Source: Leptobrachium leishanense
Lineage: Eukaryota > Chordata > Amphibia > Anura > Megophryidae
DNA length: 64,000 nt
Assembly (NCBI GenBank): GCA_009667805.1
Contig: CM019066.1
Coordinates: forward strand, 117,914,190 to 117,978,189
Reading direction: 5' to 3'
In this document: in pieces, positions 24,123 to 35,431 of the stretch
How the letters are laid out: each line of letters begins with the position of its first letter
How positions within the stretch are numbered: position 1 is the stretch's first letter
Program-made: the position numbers and the translations under genes
Notes under the pieces: model-generated
Databases searched by the model: none
Told to the model about the DNA's origin: nothing
The model's input: only the letters and a program-made list of their open reading frames with translations

Positions 24123-24743
24123 CACAAGGTTACATCAAGTAAAGGGTCCTACTAAAATGTATTTGACAAACGTAAAGTAATCAATTAAGGCATTCTATAT
24201 AGCCAAGTATCTGAAAATTGGAATAAAATGTTACGGTTCAGTTTCTTTTATTTAGAGCATATTTTATAGTTTAACACATAATTCCGCAAAGACGAGGCTA
24301 AAAGTCAGACTTATAGAAGGGGACATTTCTCTTCTGTAAAAGCTTTGCTATTTAAAAGATTGATATGCTGGTTTTTACATCCCATGTGACGATCTGGAAA
24401 GATTTATCTTGATTAAATGTTTTTGTATGTGGCTCAGGTCTTAACATCAGATTAGGGTGCAAAACATTTTGTTAATAATTTTCTTCATTTTACTGGAACA
24501 GGTTTAAAATGTTGATTGCACTCCAGATTTGTTTTAAAGATAAAAAAAATAAAGATCATAATAACTGTCCCAGAAGTAGAATGTTAATAATTCACCCTCT
24601 GTCTTTTGAACTGACCAGTTTAAATAGGTTTAAAATTATACATTTTATATTATCTTGTCTTAGAACAACACAAAAACAATGCTAGTGTAATAACTACACA
24701 TTGAAATTGCATAATTATATATATAAATTTGTAGTGCGCTTTA

Positions 24744-25169
24744 GGCTAGGGTCAGACTAACGCATTGTTCGCGTTGTCCGTGAAAAAGTGCGTTCGAACG
24801 AATGGACGTATTTTTTCACGGAATACGCAATAGCGGTCATATGATGCGCATTTTCGTCCGTGATTTTGTACGGATCATCAATAAAACCCTTTTTGCGTCT
24901 GGACGTGATGTTGGCTGGACATTAGCAGCGTCTGACATCTCCTAATCACGCACACACGCCGCTAATGGACGCAGCGCACTCTGTACGTCAGTACTAGCGG
25001 TATCACATTCTCGAAAAAATGCGTTCGTTTGCCACTTGCGTTGCGCAGCCGCACTTTTGTGCGGCCGTTCTTCGTATGCTGCCCGGCTTTGGACGTCATT
25101 TGCTGCTAGCACGGCCGTAATTTAGTGCTGCTAAACGCACGTTGATACTGCGTTAGTCTGGCCCTAGCC
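24744..25169. mobile_element. PIF/Harbinger-type MITE, copy 3
   Basis: Same family and orientation as 6,261-6,685, 426 bp, beginning GGCTAGGGTCAGACTAACGC and ending GTCTGGCCCTAGCC, between perfect TTA duplications (24,741-24,743; 25,170-25,172). It is close in sequence to copy 1, so both inserted fairly recently. Confidence 0.85.
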
Positions 25170-25172
25170 TTA

Positions 25173-25994
25173 CAGTACCTTAAAATGTGTCGACTGTTTC
25201 AGGTTTTTGTGGCGTTCTGAAAGGGACAATAGTACGTGATTGCATAACACACTCATTGGTAGTGTCGTATGTAGTAGAATCTCAGGCTTCAATGTTTGGT
25301 GTATGGTGGTGGGGAATGGCGCTTTAACCATTAACAGACCTCAGTAATCTGTTATTGGCGTCTTCCTGCTCTGTGAAGTTAACCCATTCATGTTTTGTTA
25401 GACTGCCTCCTCTCACTTTTAGCCTGTGAAACCATTGGCATCATATTCATGGAAGGACTTCTCTCTCCTTCTTAAACAGTACCTTACCTTTCCTGTGTTA
25501 CTAAATGCGGAGTTGACCCTGAATGCTTGATGACATTTTTGTAGTTTACCTCTTGCATTTGTTGTAGGTTAACTGATGCCAGACTGTATTGCCTGTATTA
25601 TAGCTTATAGACTTATGTGCTTATATTTGGTCAAATATGAGCAATTTGGAATACTAATACTAATAATATGTATTATGATGAATTTAAAAAGCAAAAATAC
25701 ATTTCTTAATATGGCAGTCGATGGTAGTTATTTTTTTATACGAAATTCCGTTGAAGAATTTCGGTGAATCGTAAACTAATCTAATATATATTAGTTTCAG
25801 TACCTCTGTCTCTGACTGAAGTTGAATAACATAATTTTTTTTGCGTTAACGAATTTAGGTTCTGAATTTCGTAACAACGGAAACGTGACTGTTGGATGAC
25901 CAACCAGAGGTTTTCTTCTGCTGTGTGACTGCAGTTGCATTACAGAGTACGAAATTCAGTTAACGAATTTCGGAGGTTTTCTTCTGCTTTGTGT
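25173..25994. other. No gene; TTCG-rich fragments
   Basis: Several ACGAAATTC / GAATTTCGG words at 25,740-25,770, 25,850-25,890 and 25,948-25,972 hint at a decayed MITE like that at 3,111-3,906, but borders cannot be drawn. No coding feature was recognised. Confidence 0.3.
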
Positions 25995-26312
25995 GTGTGG
26001 TTGCACACCTGCTGTGCTCATTATGAGGGGTTCCCACTATCCCTGTGCTGTGCTGACTTCCTGGGTCTGTACTTCGGCTGTGCTCATTATGAGGGTTCCC
26101 ACCATTTCTGTGCTGTGCTGAGTTCCTCCAGGGTTTGTACACTTGCTGTGCTCATTATGAGGGATATCCCACCAGCCCTGTGCTGTGCTGAGTTCCTCCA
26201 GGGTTTGTACACCTGATGTGCTCATTATGAGGGGTTCCCACCATCCCTGTGCTGTGCTAAGTTCCTCCTGGGTCTGTACACCCACTGTGCTCATTATGAG
26301 GGGTTCCCACAA
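25995..26312. repeat. Minisatellite, about 65-70 bp units
   Basis: Four to five units share TGTGCTCATTATGAGG, GTTCCCACC and CCTGTGCTGTGCTGAGTTCC. Frames on both strands are repeat artefacts. Confidence 0.8.
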
Positions 26313-26456
26313 TGCTCGAATGAACAATGTTCAATTCGTACTCATGTTCAAATCGAACCTGCAGACCCTACTGGTGACTCCCATTTAAAATATTAAAAAA
26401 AGGTAATTTAGTTACATCATAATGAATAATCGTAACTATTATGATAATAAACAATA

Positions 26457-27195
26457 TTAACCCTTTAGGGACCGCTGACATACTATGTCTCCCTTAGATC
26501 CGCGGACATACATAGTACGTCAGCGGCTCCTAACCTCCCTCCTGCACAATACTCAACTTCCTTGCTGGCTCCCACGACGTCTATGGCAAGCTTTAAGTTT
26601 GCCTCGCCGTTTCCTGGGGGCCGGACGATCCGATCCGATGACGTCATCACGCTGCGTGATGACGTCATTGGCCAGCGCCAGTGGGCAGAATTCAGGAAAG
26701 GGAGGGGGGATCATTTGGAGCCCTCTATCTCCCCAACCGTTTATGCTAGAGCAATGCAAGTTGCACCGCTGGAAAGGGGAGAGTCCCCCCTTTTCAGTGG
26801 TGTACTGCATTAACTGTTTTGCTGCCAGATCGCGATTCAGTGCAAATTTGCGCTGAATCATGATTTAAACCTGGAGGGGGCTGACATCTTGAATGTCAGC
26901 CAAGCCTCCAGGTCACCCCCCACCCACTGACATCCTCACCATATGTGTGAGTATGTCAGTGGGCCAGTTAACCCCCTAGCTGCCATGTGGAGATAGGGAG
27001 ATCCTTTTTTTTGGAGAAAGGATTTTACCAGGAAGGATACATTGAGATTTCTCTCCTTTTCAAGTATGTCCTTTGGATCCCTTTATCTCCCGATCCGTGG
27101 CAGCTAAGCTCATATTTGATATCATTGGAAAGGCCTGATCATGGCCTTTTCAATGATTTCAAACATGACCAGGTTTGGTGTAAAAATAAAATGAA
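26457..27195. mobile_element. piggyBac-family element end with hairpin array
   Basis: It starts TTAACCCTTTAGGGACCGCT. Hairpins follow in order: about 26,470-26,527 (long imperfect stem), 26,638-26,670 (ATGACGTCATCAC arms), 26,767-26,806 (GGAAAGGGG...CCCCTTTTC), 26,831-26,860 (GATTCAG...CTGAATC), 26,880-26,902 (GGCTGACAT...ATGTCAGCC inside an outer CCTGGAGG/CCTCCAGG stem), 26,926-26,962 (CACTGACAT...ATGTCAGTG), 26,989-27,090 (split by a SINE tail) and 27,122-27,160. They match the modules at 1-392 and 38,500-38,850. At 27,195 another family terminus (GAACCCTTTCGCTGCTGAGG) begins and continues to about 27,275. Confidence 0.6.
27005..27074 (-). mobile_element. SINE-tail fragment inserted in a hairpin loop
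   Basis: AGAAAGGATTTTACCAGGAA and GGATACATTGAGATTTCTCT match the 3' end of the SINE at 52,033-52,236. It lies exactly between GGAGATAGGGAGATCC (26,989-27,004) and GGATCCCTTTATCTCC (27,075-27,090), arms that are joined by a 4-nt loop at 289-322. Confidence 0.65.
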
Positions 27196-27282
27196 CCCTT
27201 TCGCTGCTGAGGCATTTCCCGCCTGTGTGCTGAGCTCATTTTTACCGTTTTGTGCTCATCATGTTTAAATGTTACTGACCAT

Positions 27283-27806
27283 TCACACATCTTTCACATC
27301 TGTTTCACTCACTGAATCACACACCTTTCATGCAAGAAGCTAGTAAAAGTTGAGTGGGTAACGTTAAGGGGGCAAAGAAGGGAAAAGTGCAGAAACACGG
27401 AAGGGGAGAAGAGAAAGATACAAAAGGGCAAAAGGGAAACACAATGAGGGTTAGAGGGGGTGGAATAGAAACACCCCCTCATTCACATCTGTTTCACTCA
27501 CACCATTCATGAAAGAAGAGAGGTAAGGGAAGTGGGTGAAGGGAAGGGGCAAAGAAAAGGGCAGAGACAAAGAAGTTGAAGACACACCATTAACACCGCA
27601 GTTAAGTCTGTCTTCAAAGGCTTCTTTCTACATCTGACGTACGGAGGACATCAGATTGTTGGGGATGGGGCAACCTATTTTATTGTATGTGGGGTGAATT
27701 ACATTATAACTGGGGGTGCGTAGTGAACTGTAGGTGGGTAGTGAAACGTGGTGGGTATTGAACCGGAGTGGGTAGTGAAACGTGGTGGGTATTGAACCGT
27801 GGTGGG
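27283..27806. repeat. Local duplications flanking hAT copy B
   Basis: TTCACATCTGTTTCACTCAC at about 27,291 recurs at about 27,482 with a similar purine-rich sequence after each, giving a roughly 190-bp tandem duplication. From 27,718 a GTAGTGAAACGTGGTGGGTA unit repeats up to the hAT border, and the hAT target (GTGGTGGG) is part of it. Confidence 0.55.
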
Positions 27807-30166
27807 CACTGGTGTATCTTGGTGTACCTAGGGCGGCACTTTCCAGGGGGCGGCGGCCCGCTGGGTGGCCCCACCCCTAAAAAAAAAAAAATTTTTTTTT
27901 TTTTACTTTTGAAATCTATTTTACCAGGAAGGAAACATTGAGATGTCACTAATTTTCAAGTATGTCCTGGGTAGGCAAGGCCTAGGCTTTCACTTTCCAG
28001 GGGGCAACAAAAAACCTCCTAATTGGGTTACTCACAGAGCACCGAAATGACGCCAACATTTTGGTGTTCTGTAGTTGCCTGCACTTCGGGGAATAAAATT
28101 TCCCCACCCTGCAGTGAATTCACCATTCACTGCAGGGTCCCCAAAGTGCATGGAGTCGGCCGCTGTATGCTGCCACCGCAAACCCATGGCCTGCTGTTTT
28201 CAAAAGAACTACTGAACGAAAATGTCTGGAATTTACATATAAGATCCTATGATTGATAATAAAAAGTTCTGTTACAGAAAAAGAAGAACCGCTATTAAAA
28301 AAAAGGGGGGAATTTAGCCCAAAAAATTCTGAAAAATCACTAAAAGGTATAACAAAAAAATCAATAAATAAATAAAGACTTTTTACTGCAGATTAAAATA
28401 ATAAATGGTTTATTAGATATTGCATAAAAAAACGGGAATATTTTTAACATTGAAACCTATGGGGTTCGCCTGAATAAACCTGCTGATTGAAACCACCGAA
28501 CATCAGGGCATTTCACTGACATTTCTCTGCTGTTTGGTGTTCTCTGAATAGATTAACCATTACTTCTCTATGGGGATTTGCACTGCCTTCAAGCAGCACC
28601 GTACTTGATGGCAGTTCGCCAAACTTGTGTGTGAGCATATCACCAGAGCAGTGGTGTACTTAGAGGAGTGGCGGAGGGTGGGCCGCCCCAGGTACCAGTG
28701 ATTATTGGGGTGTCATTGGGGGGTACTAGGAGGTGCCACTGTCACTGTGTGTCAGCTTTGAGCTGTGTTCTCAAACAACGAGCAGTGGAGCATGGCGTTT
28801 GCATACGGAATAAAATCGAAGAGAATAAAAATCCCCCTCTCCTCCCTCCATAGCTCCTCCCCTGCCCCGCAGCAGCTCTAGGAGAGGGGAGGGGGATGTG
28901 ATTTGTGTCCAGAGAGAGAAGATGACAGTAAACGGCAGGTAAGGGGGGGGGTTATCAGCAGAATATGAAGCCCTGTCTGCTTACTGCTGTTTAAAGTGGA
29001 CCTTTCCTTAACCAGCACTGCAGTGATAGAAATTTGTCATTGCGCTGCCTGGCTCCTGGTGAGGCTGCTTGCGTGCAGGTCACACTCGGTCCGGCCAGTC
29101 AGGTGGTACTGAGTCTCAGTACCACCTGACTGGCTGAACCACTTGACACGCATGCACGCAGCTGCCCGCCCTTTCGTTAACATGGACTGTCACTCTATTC
29201 TGGACTGAACACCCACCGGGAAGGGAATCAAAGCCACGGTGCACCCTCTGGCAGTGGCACCCCACTGCTGACAAGATGGCTCCACGCACAGGCACAGCCG
29301 TGATCCTAATGTGGCCTGGAGGGACCTCCTGCTGAGTCTGTACACAGTCCCTGCTGACTCTGCACACAGCCCTACCGCGGACAGAGGCTGGTAAATGTAG
29401 AATAAATAATTGCTGTGTGCTCATATACACTCGGTTTGCTGGGAGTTTTATTGCAGTGGATTCTGATGCACTCATACACACCACACATTGCATTGCTGGG
29501 AGTTTTATTGCTGTAGATTCTGATACGCTGACCCACACATTGCATTACTGGGAGTTTTATTTCTGTGGATTCTGATACACTCATACACACTGCACATTGC
29601 ATTGCTGGAATTTTTATTGCTGTGGATTCTGATACGCTGACACACACCAAACATTGCATTGCTGGGAGTTTTATTGCTGTGGGTTCTGTGATACACACTG
29701 CATAGTACTGTGAGTTTTATTGCCCTGGAGCTCTGGGATACACTCATACACACTGCACATTACTGTGAGTTTTATTGCTGTACAGCTCTGTGATACGTTC
29801 ATATGCAGTGCACGTTTCTGTGGATTTTATTGATCAACCAATTAGAGAGGCTGTGTTCCAGTATACTTGACATGCGTGGCTGTTCTTTGTAAAAATGCTT
29901 GAATTTAAACATTTCATAATTTTATTTCTCAATAGATACATTTGAAATGGTATACAAAATATACAAGTAGGCACTTGGTATCCACTTTTAATATAAAGAG
30001 AGGAAAAGGCGGAGCTCTAAGAGGAAAAGGTGGAGCTTAAAGAGGAAGGGTGGGGATTAACCAGGAAGAGGTGTGCCCTTGACAGGAGGGGGTGCCTCAA
30101 ATTTAAATTAGGGGGTGCACGAGTTTAGTCAGGCCTAGGGCAGCACAAAACCTAAATACACCACTG
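27807..30166. mobile_element. hAT non-autonomous element, copy B
   Basis: It begins CACTGGTGTATCTTGG (first bases mutated from CAGTGG) and ends AAATACACCACTG. The 8-bp TSD GTGGTGGG is perfect (27,799-27,806; 30,167-30,174). It aligns with copy A (6,017-8,753) but lacks the Harbinger-type MITE and has about 57 extra bases near 28,850-28,910. It contains a SINE-tail segment (27,905-27,968). No transposase is present. Confidence 0.85.
29430..29810. repeat. Minisatellite within hAT copy B
   Basis: About six units of roughly 60 bp contain TGGGAGTTTTATTGCTGTGG and GATACACTCATACACA. Unit number and order differ from copy A, as expected for an unstable array. Confidence 0.75.
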
Positions 30167-30174
30167 GTGGTGGG

Positions 30175-30467
30175 TAGTTTTTTAATAATGCTTGAATTAA
30201 CACTGCTATAAAATAATGGGGCTGGTTTTGTTTTGTATTTTTATTTGGGAAAATTTAGAGGAATAGCACTATCCAGGAATAAATGCCAGCATGATCCGGG
30301 CAAGCTCTGTCCAGATTACACTGCACTGTGTCCATCAGAATGTCATCAAGATCTGTAAAGATCTTAACGGTGCTATTGCCAGATTTATCAAGAAGCACAA
30401 AATCAGTGGCATACCTCAACCTGAAATCTGTTTATTCTCAGCCGAGAAACAATTCGGACCCGGTATG
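30175..30467. other. Probable 3' flank of the piggyBac element; left border not found
   Basis: No clear TTAA plus matching terminus is seen. TTAACACTGC at about 30,197 and TTAACGGTGC at about 30,364 are candidates but do not match the right terminus at 38,853. A 147-codon plus-strand frame (30,291-30,734) overlaps the transposase end and shows no known domain. Confidence 0.3.
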
Positions 30468-31940
30468 CCACTAGTAATGTGTCACTGTATGATAAATCTT
30501 AAAGCAATCAGGCACACAAAAACCTGGTTTGGAGGGACAGTTGGGGCAGTGAAGGCGGCTTTCCTTACGCCGCCCTTGCCGCGCGCAAACCCGACACCTT
30601 TTACATGGGGTCACTCTTTTTTCAGTTGGTGGAATGTAGCCAGGAAAGTGGCGGTCACGCAACCTAATTACATCTTCCACCTACCTCTTCAACAACTGGA
30701 GCATTCACTTCTGGACAGAGAAGGGACTCAATAAGAGATTCCTGAAATTTTAGGAATGTTATCTGTCGGGCATGAGTGGCCTGATACAAGATGAATGCGT
30801 TAAGCTTTGACATCTGTATCAGATGGACTGCCAGCTTTTTGTACCATACATATGCCTTGCGAGAAGCGAGATATGGTACAAGCATCTGGTCGGACTTGTC
30901 CACTCCCATGTATCGATTATAATCCTGTACACATAGGGGTTTCATGATAGGGGAATCTCTCCATCTGACGTGAACTGCAGATGTGCATTCATTATGTATT
31001 GTTGTAAGCAGATGCACATCCTTTTTGTCTGTGTATTTCACAGCCAGCAGTTCACCGCAGCGCAAGGCAGATGTTTCTCCTCTCTTTTGCTTCCCAAACT
31101 GTTTTGTTGGAAGCCTTTCCTATTCGAACGGATCGTGCCACAGGCTCCAGTACCATTGCTGTACAAAAATTTGTACAGCGACACACCCATGTAAACGTTA
31201 TCTGTATAAATACAGTAACCTTTACCGAATAGTGGATAAGGGATTATTTTTTCAGTGGTGGAGAGAGAGGGGGGGGGGCAGTCAGAAGGGGCCAGCTGCG
31301 AGTCCTTGCCAGTGTATACACGAAAGCGATACATGTATCCACTGGAGCTTTCGCACAGCTTATAAAGTTTTATCCCATAGCGAGCTCGCTTCGAAGGGAG
31401 GTACTGCTTGAAAACAAGACGTCCCTTGTAAAGCAGCAAGGACTCGTCGACTGACAAGTTTTGGCCTGGAGTGTATAACTCTTCAAATCTTGCCATCAGA
31501 TGGTCAAGAAGTGGCCGCAACTTGTACAGTCGGTCGTGATCTGGGTGGTCACGGGGCAAAGTATTTGCATTATCATTATAATGCAAATACCGCAGGAGCA
31601 ATAAATATCTGTCCCTGTTCATAGTAGCAGGGAAGATAGGGGTGGTTTGGGTACTCTTTTTTGACCAGTATGAGGCTATGCTGGTTTTTGCACAATCCCC
31701 ATCTGCAGAGTGAGGCCCCAGAACTTCCTCATCTCTGGCAAACTGGTCGGGGTCCATTTACGCGCCCTCAGCACTTGGCAACAATTCTGCCCCTAGACCT
31801 TGAAAATTTGTTTAGCATACAGATTGCTCTGCTGAACAATAAATTCCAAGAACCCATCAACTATATATAGTTGAAAAAAGTTGATGGGTTCAAAATTAGT
31901 GGTGTCCACTAGGATACCAGGATTGCCAGAAAATTGTGGC
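30468..31940 (-). pseudogene. piggyBac transposase, catalytic core and C-terminal Cys-rich domain
   Basis: Read on the minus strand from 31,940, VDTTNFEPINFFQLY and YWSKKSTQTTPIFPATMNRD give the start of the DDE_Tnp_1_7 core. LSVDESLLLYKGR carries the first aspartate and YTDNVYMGVSLYKF the second. A frame change near 31,050 precedes DYNRYMGVDKSDQM, which holds the third. The end (30,680-30,471) has CKRCRVC, HCPNCPS and a final CVPDCFKIYH, the zinc-binding domain that recognises the transposon ends. A stop near 31,800, a frame change near 31,690 and two more downstream make this copy inactive. It is the 3' part of the gene that starts at 37,857, separated by the DIRS insertion. Confidence 0.9.
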
Positions 31941-31944
31941 AATT

Positions 31945-32175
31945 ACCAAATTTTCCTACTTCCTATGACGGAAAGTTTGGATTTTAATAAGGACTCGGAG
32001 GCGAGTATTTGCAATCCCTTTCTTTATTGCACCCACAGCAGTAAAGAACAGTGACAATAAAGAACAAGAAAAAAAACATAAAACAAGCCCCCAACGTGGG
32101 GTATACTCCCAGTCTGTAAGCCCCGCCCCCAAGTCTATATATCGTCTGGGCTGGAGCAGTCACGCCCTCTTTCTT
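31945..32175. repeat. DIRS left terminal repeat
   Basis: Bases from about 32,007 to 32,175 (GCAATCCCTTTCTTTATTGC onward) are the reverse complement of 37,316-37,484. The outermost 60 bases are unique to this end and appear complemented in the internal complementary region. Confidence 0.85.
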
Positions 32176-32439
32176 CATGCGACTAACAGAACGATGCCCA
32201 GACACAAACAGGAACCAAGTCCAGGGCGTACGTAAGTCCACACGAAGTTCCACTCCATAGAAATTCACATGGCTGTAAAAAACACATAGCACGAAGCCAA
32301 GGATTAATAAGAGCAGACAGGAAAACATCAACACCCATCCCCATTATGAGGAACACAAATAAACTAAATCATGCGCTGCGCCCCTCCACAGCAAGAACCC
32401 CAGCCGGTCGAGAACACACCCCTCCAGGGCGGGAGAGGC

Positions 32440-32555
32440 GGGAAATACTCGCCTCCGAGTCCTTATTAAAATCCAAACTTTCCGTCATAGGAAGTAGGAA
32501 AATTTGGTAATTTTAAGGCAGGCTCGGAGGCTTCATATTTGCACGTTCAACGCAT
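32440..32555. repeat. DIRS internal complementary region
   Basis: TATTTCCCGCC-flanking sequence CGCCTCCGAGTCCTTATTAA through GGTAATTTTAAGGCAGGCTC reproduces, complemented, the left end (31,945-32,010) and then the right end (37,478-37,511) in circular order. In DIRS models this region templates ligation of the circular form. Confidence 0.85.
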
Positions 32556-33420
32556 CAGTGCCTGAGACCAATGCGAGACCGGTTTAAAATAGAAGGTACG
32601 AAAAGTAGACTCTCGTGACCAATCTGCAGACTTCATAATGTCCTCCAGGCGGCAGCCAGCTAGGAAAGCATTAGAAGCTGCTGCGCTGCGAATAGAATGT
32701 GCACCAAAAAGAGAAACATCTACCCCAGCGAGGTCTAACAACCAGCGAGCCCACCTCGCCAACGTAGGTGAACTAACAGATTTATGCGGAGCACAAAAGG
32801 AAACAAACAGCGGAGAAACCGGGAGTGAACGAAAAGCCAAAGTGCGACTCTCATATTCCCTAAGGCAAAGTACAGGACATAAATCCGGGACCCCCGGGTA
32901 TGCTGGAAAAAACACTGTACGTATTGCGGTCTTAGTCCGCCGGGACACATCAAAACAAACCCCATCCGGGATAAAAGATCGTGCCCCAAAGTCCAGCGCT
33001 CGAACGTCGCCAACCCGTTTACAGGAGATCAAACACATTAACACCAGCAACTTCGCCGATAACTGACGTAAGGAAAGAGAAGCATTATCCGGCCAAGTGC
33101 GAAGAAAATTCAAAACAATGGAAACATCCCACGTCGAGGAATATCGTGGAACTGGAGGCCGAGATAAACGCACCCCTTTAAGGAGACGACACACCAACGG
33201 ATGTCGCCCTAGTGGGGAACTATCGAAACCCCGGTGACCAGCCGACAATGCGGAACGGTAGACGTTGATGGTTCGGAACGCCAACCCTGAATCAAAAAGG
33301 GATGACAAGAAATCCAAAACCGACCCTAGAGGGGCAGAAGTGGAATCCTCACCCCGTCGCAAACACCAATTGTGCCAAGCTGACCAGGCAGAGCGATAGG
33401 CCCCTTTCGTGCCTGGGGCC
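32547..33420 (-). CDS. DIRS tyrosine recombinase (3' part of a 1,439-codon frame)
   Basis: The last 290 or so codons of the frame 36,866-32,547 form a phage-integrase-type recombinase. After an N-terminal helical region (APGTKGAYRSAWSAWHNWC, about residue 1,155) come the catalytic Arg in SCKRVGDVRALDFG (about residue 1,284), the His-x-x-Arg box in FGAHSIRSAAASNAF (His about 1,390, Arg about 1,393) and the nucleophile Tyr in FRTFYFKPVSHW (about 1,426). All four catalytic residues are present and no stop intervenes. The protein would join the circular cDNA to the chromosome. Its frame is the same as gag upstream and it overlaps the end of the RT frame by about 95 bp. How it is translated separately is not evident. 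Confidence 0.88.
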
Positions 33421-35431
33421 CAAGCTTGTTGCAGCAATTCCTCAGTTCTAGCCGAAATGCCCGTGGCCCGCCAAGAGAACCTGAAATCAACCAAACCATG
33501 AGGGATAATCTCCCCTCCCGTAACAACGGGTGAGGAAGGCCGTCCGGCCCCAGGAGTAGGGAGGACGAGTGTGGAATCAACCTGGGAGGTGCTAGAGCTA
33601 GTTCCAATAGCAGGGGAAACCACGGTTGGGTCCGCCAGAGCGGTGTCACCAACACCAGTTCCGACCCCGTGTCGCAGAGACGCCTCAAAACTCGTAATAA
33701 CAGCTGAAACGGAGGGAAGGCAAAGAGCCGACCTTCCGGCCAATTCTGAACGAAGGCGTCCGTGCCTAATGCCTCCGGATCCGGACGCCAACTGTAAAAC
33801 TCCGTCAACTGCCGATTCAGTCTGGAAGCAAACAGATCCATCCCGAGAGGACCCCATAACGCGTTGATGGTGGCGAACACCGACGGTTGCAGGCGCCAAT
33901 CCCCCGAGTCCGTCAGGTGACGCGAATTCCAGTCCGCCACTGTATTGGCGAGACCTGGAAGATACTGAGCCACGACAAACAGACCCCGAGGAAGGCAAAA
34001 GCTCCACAATTCGGCAGCCACCGACGTCAGAGCCAGTGATCGAGGTCCCCCCAGAGCATTGATATATCTGACCGCCGAAAGGTTGTCCAGTTTGAGGAGA
34101 ACACAGCGGTGATCGGTCCCCCTGGAAAAGCATCTGAGGGCGAAGAACGCCGCGAGCAACTCCAGAGCGTTGATATGAAGATCCTGTTCCTGGATCGACC
34201 AACCACCGCCTGTCTCCACCACTCCGCAACGCGCCCCCCAACCCGAACGGCTCGCGTCGGATTCTATAGTCAACGTCGGAAGAGGAAGCCGGATTGGGCG
34301 AGCATTCCAACGAGACCAATCCGTCAACCACCATTCCAGGTCTCTCTTCGCATCGTCGGAGAGGGGGACCCTGCGGGAATAATCCGTCACCGAACGGAGA
34401 GAACGGGCCTTCAATCTCTGGAGGGCCCTGTAATGAAGAGGAGCAGGGAGAACCGCTAGTCGGGTTGCTGCCAGGAGACCGATCACCCTTGCCAGCTCCC
34501 TCAGCGTAGGTAAGGGGTCCCGCAAGAGTGAGCGAACTTCCTTGCGAATGGAACGGATCTTGGAAGGGGGAACACTGAATGTCATGACGTGTGAGTCCAG
34601 CTGAAAACCCAGGAACTCTAAGCCCCGAGTGGGCACTAACAGAGACTTCTCCTCGTTTATCAGGAAACCCAAATCCTGTAAGAGCGAGATTGTCCATGAC
34701 AAATGGAGGAGAAGAGATTCCGCGGAATCTGCCATTAATAGAATGTCGTCTAAGTAAACGACGAGGCGCACGCCCCGTATACGCAGAGATTCCACGATCG
34801 GTTTCATGAGCTTCGTGAAGCACCACGGAGCGGATGAAAGGCCGAACGGTAGGCATGTGAAGCGCCACATACGGTCGCGCCAGGGGAAACAAAGGAAGTC
34901 TTTGGACGCTGGAGCCATGGGAACCGAAAGGTAAGCGTCCTTCAAGTCCAGCTTGACCAACCAATCGTTCACGAAGAGTATATCCCTGAGGGTATGAAAA
35001 CCCTCCATCTGAAAATGACGATATGTCACCCACACATTGAGATTCCTGAGATTTATCACCGGGCGCATGCCGCCCCCTTTCTTGGCCACCAGGAACAAAT
35101 TGCTCACGAACTTGGGGGAATCCCAAGCGACCTCTTCGATAGCACCTTTCAGTGCCAGAGCCGTGACCTCTTCCTGAACCAAGAGCTCTTGGTCTACGGA
35201 AAGGTGTAGAGGTTGGGGTTGTTTCGCCCCACAAGGAGGGGTAGACTCGAATTCTATTTCGAATCCCCCCACAGTATGGAGGACCCAAGGATCTGATGTT
35301 AAAACTTCCCAATTCCTGAGAAAACAACCGATGCGGCCCCCCACCTGAACCTTTGAATGTGGAATAAGAAATGGAAGACTCACCATTCGGCCGCCGGGAA
35401 CGAAAGGCACCTCGACCACCTCTGAAACCAC
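33326..35431 (-). CDS. DIRS reverse transcriptase / RNase H protein, 701 codons
   Basis: RT motifs are in order: FVSNLFLVAKKGGGMRPVIN (about 108-127), LVKLDLKDAYLSVPM (158-172), LPFGLSSAPWCFTKLM (194-209) and the catalytic VVYLDDILLMAD (224-235). RNase H follows with TIESDASRSGWGA (388-400), NALELLAAFFAL (421-432), LKLDNLSAVRYIN (446-458) and ADWNSR (499-504). A conserved downstream block, MDLFASRLNRQLTEFYSW (531-548) and FAFPPFQLLLRVLRRL (570-585), corresponds to the region described as a putative methyltransferase domain in DIRS elements. The frame is unbroken. It overlaps the larger gag-recombinase frame for its whole length. The true start could lie upstream of the first Met. Confidence 0.88.
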   Translation of the reverse strand: MVSEVVEVPFVPGGRMVSLPFLIPHSKVQVGGRIGCFLRNWEVLTSDPWVLHTVGGFEIEFESTPPCGAKQPQPLHLSVDQELLVQEEVTALALKGAIEEVAWDSPKFVSNLFLVAKKGGGMRPVINLRNLNVWVTYRHFQMEGFHTLRDILFVNDWLVKLDLKDAYLSVPMAPASKDFLCFPWRDRMWRFTCLPFGLSSAPWCFTKLMKPIVESLRIRGVRLVVYLDDILLMADSAESLLLHLSWTISLLQDLGFLINEEKSLLVPTRGLEFLGFQLDSHVMTFSVPPSKIRSIRKEVRSLLRDPLPTLRELARVIGLLAATRLAVLPAPLHYRALQRLKARSLRSVTDYSRRVPLSDDAKRDLEWWLTDWSRWNARPIRLPLPTLTIESDASRSGWGARCGVVETGGGWSIQEQDLHINALELLAAFFALRCFSRGTDHRCVLLKLDNLSAVRYINALGGPRSLALTSVAAELWSFCLPRGLFVVAQYLPGLANTVADWNSRHLTDSGDWRLQPSVFATINALWGPLGMDLFASRLNRQLTEFYSWRPDPEALGTDAFVQNWPEGRLFAFPPFQLLLRVLRRLCDTGSELVLVTPLWRTQPWFPLLLELALAPPRLIPHSSSLLLGPDGLPHPLLREGRLSLMVWLISGSLGGPRAFRLELRNCCNKLGPQARKGPIALPGQLGTIGVCDGVRIPLLPL

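Noticed and set aside
25995..26312. CRISPR-like array
   Set aside because: Units are contiguous diverged repeats without unique spacers, in a vertebrate-type genome.
30291..30734. 147-codon plus-strand frame
   Set aside because: Overlaps the piggyBac C-terminal domain on the other strand and shows no family motif.
33420..35350. Middle section of the 1,439-codon DIRS frame as a separate protein domain
   Set aside because: It is the alternative frame of the RT/RNase H gene and shows no recognisable fold; reported only as an overlap.
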